A stretch of 64,000 nt of DNA, taken from NCBI RefSeq assembly GCF_013373865.1, contig NC_050471.1, positions 21,081,333 through 21,145,332 on the forward strand, given 5' to 3'. Position numbers and translations under genes: made by a program. Shown here piece by piece: positions 63,175-64,000 of this stretch (position 1 is its first letter; the number at the start of each line of letters is the position of its first letter). Origin of the DNA: Monomorium pharaonis. Its lineage: Eukaryota; Arthropoda; Insecta; Hymenoptera; Formicidae. The notes under the pieces are model-generated. The model saw only the letters and a program-made list of their open reading frames with translations, was not told the DNA's origin and ran no database searches.

Positions 63175-64000
63175 ATATGTATAGCAACAGATTGGCAGTT
63201 TTCAACCTGTTAAACTTTCAACAAGAAAAACCGAAATGTCTATTCTTAAAATAATAGCGCATTGATGTTCACTTATTATAAATGAAAGTAATTTATAATA
63301 TTCTAAAACAACATGCTAGTTGAATAAATTCTTGTTTATTTAGGTAGTCGATTTCGTCGCTTAAGCTCAAATTGGAAAGTGTTTGTTAGGCAAAGATCAA
63401 ATCGTAACTTTCTGATAATTTGATGTAAAGTAATATATGTAACAAGGGAAATCTCTCTCTCTCTCTCTCTCTCTCTTTCTTCATAAAACGAATCACAATA
63501 AATAAAAAGTTACAAGTTTTAATTTTAAACAGTTTTCAGATTTATTTATACCAATAGAATGAATGTTTTTAGGTCTGTATACATATGTATAGCGACAAAT
63601 GATTTTCACACTATAAACCTTTGACAAAGGAAGACAAAAATGCGCATTATTGACAACATTATTTCAAAAATAATCCATGAAGAGATTGAAATGATTACTA
63701 TTCTATTTTCCTTATTAAATATATTACTTTACTATCAAATTTTCAAAAAGTTACATTTTAATCTTTCCATGACAAACAATTTCTAGTTTGAGCATTTATA
63801 ACTTGAGTCGACTATTGCGACGAAATCGACTACGTTAATAAACAAGAATTTATGCATAAATTATTTTAGAATATTATAAATTACTTTCTTTTATTATAAG
63901 TGAACATCAATGCGCTATTATTTCAAAAATAGACATTATTTCGGTTTCTCTTGTCAAAAGTTTAACGGGTTGAAAACTGCCATTCTGTTACTATACATAT
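63175..64000. repeat. Inverted-repeat element running to the window end
   Basis: The left arm from ATATGTATAG (63175) through TGGCAGTTTTCAACC, GCGCATTGATGTTCACTTAT and GTAGTCGATTTCGTCGC to about 63450 is matched inversely by about 63705-64000. The arms are roughly 85-90 percent alike by eye, with a (CT)n tract at 63453-63478 in the loop. No ORF. The element may continue past 64000. Confidence 0.75.

Overview
This window looks like insect chromosomal DNA, most probably hymenopteran (ant-like). The basis is the set of repeat families: env-bearing Gypsy, BEL/Pao, Copia, Tc1/mariner, PIF/Harbinger and P-element-like remnants, TTAGG-type motifs and spliced transposase genes. That assignment is inference. 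I find no host single-copy gene, no rRNA and no convincing functional tRNA. Practically everything recognisable is transposon-derived, nested and mostly decayed, so this is repeat-dense, possibly heterochromatic, DNA.

Layout. 1-2.85 kb: a broken non-LTR retrotransposon (endonuclease plus reverse transcriptase), cut at a TTAA by another sequence. 4.33-7.37 kb: a large foldback element. 7.4-10 kb: a small acidic ORF and an ATT-rich degenerate satellite. 10.2-12.45 kb: BEL-A, an internally deleted BEL/Pao element. 12.45-34.80 kb: a nest of two related env-bearing Gypsy elements, both on the minus strand. Gypsy-A supplies the outer parts (3' LTR, env and pol at 12.45-16.83 kb; gag and 5' LTR at 32.0-34.80 kb). 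Gypsy-B supplies the inner part (16.83-32.0 kb). Gypsy-B is itself interrupted by a 4.7 kb palindromic mariner-type element and a 1.07 kb TA-flanked element carrying a tRNA-like Pol III promoter. 35.1-35.8 kb: P-element/THAP9-like transposase tail. 36.3-38.7 kb: two diverged 1.2 kb GC-rich units, each led by TTAGGTTAGG. 38.8-40.6 kb: a possible Polinton-type fragment and a Copia 5' end. 40.9-44.4 kb: BEL-B, deleted but with exact ends and a 5-bp target duplication. 44.6-48.8 kb: two Harbinger remnants around a GC-rich block. 49.2-53.7 kb: a duplicated AT-rich segment, a deleted mariner, a solo-LTR-like element with a 30-bp minisatellite, and a GC-rich block. 53.75-61.10 kb: BEL-C, a complete and apparently young BEL/Pao retrotransposon with near-identical LTRs, a tRNA-Tyr-type primer site, a GGTAC target duplication and one uninterrupted polyprotein. 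61.6-64 kb: AT-rich DNA with a recurring motif and an inverted repeat that runs to the window end.

The most unusual observation is that both Gypsy elements carry, between pol and env, a small acidic ORF on the strand opposite to gag, pol and env. The two proteins share only a weak C-terminal motif, but position and orientation are the same. This looks like an antisense accessory gene of an insect errantivirus-like lineage. I could not run searches, so the family assignments rest on motifs read by eye.
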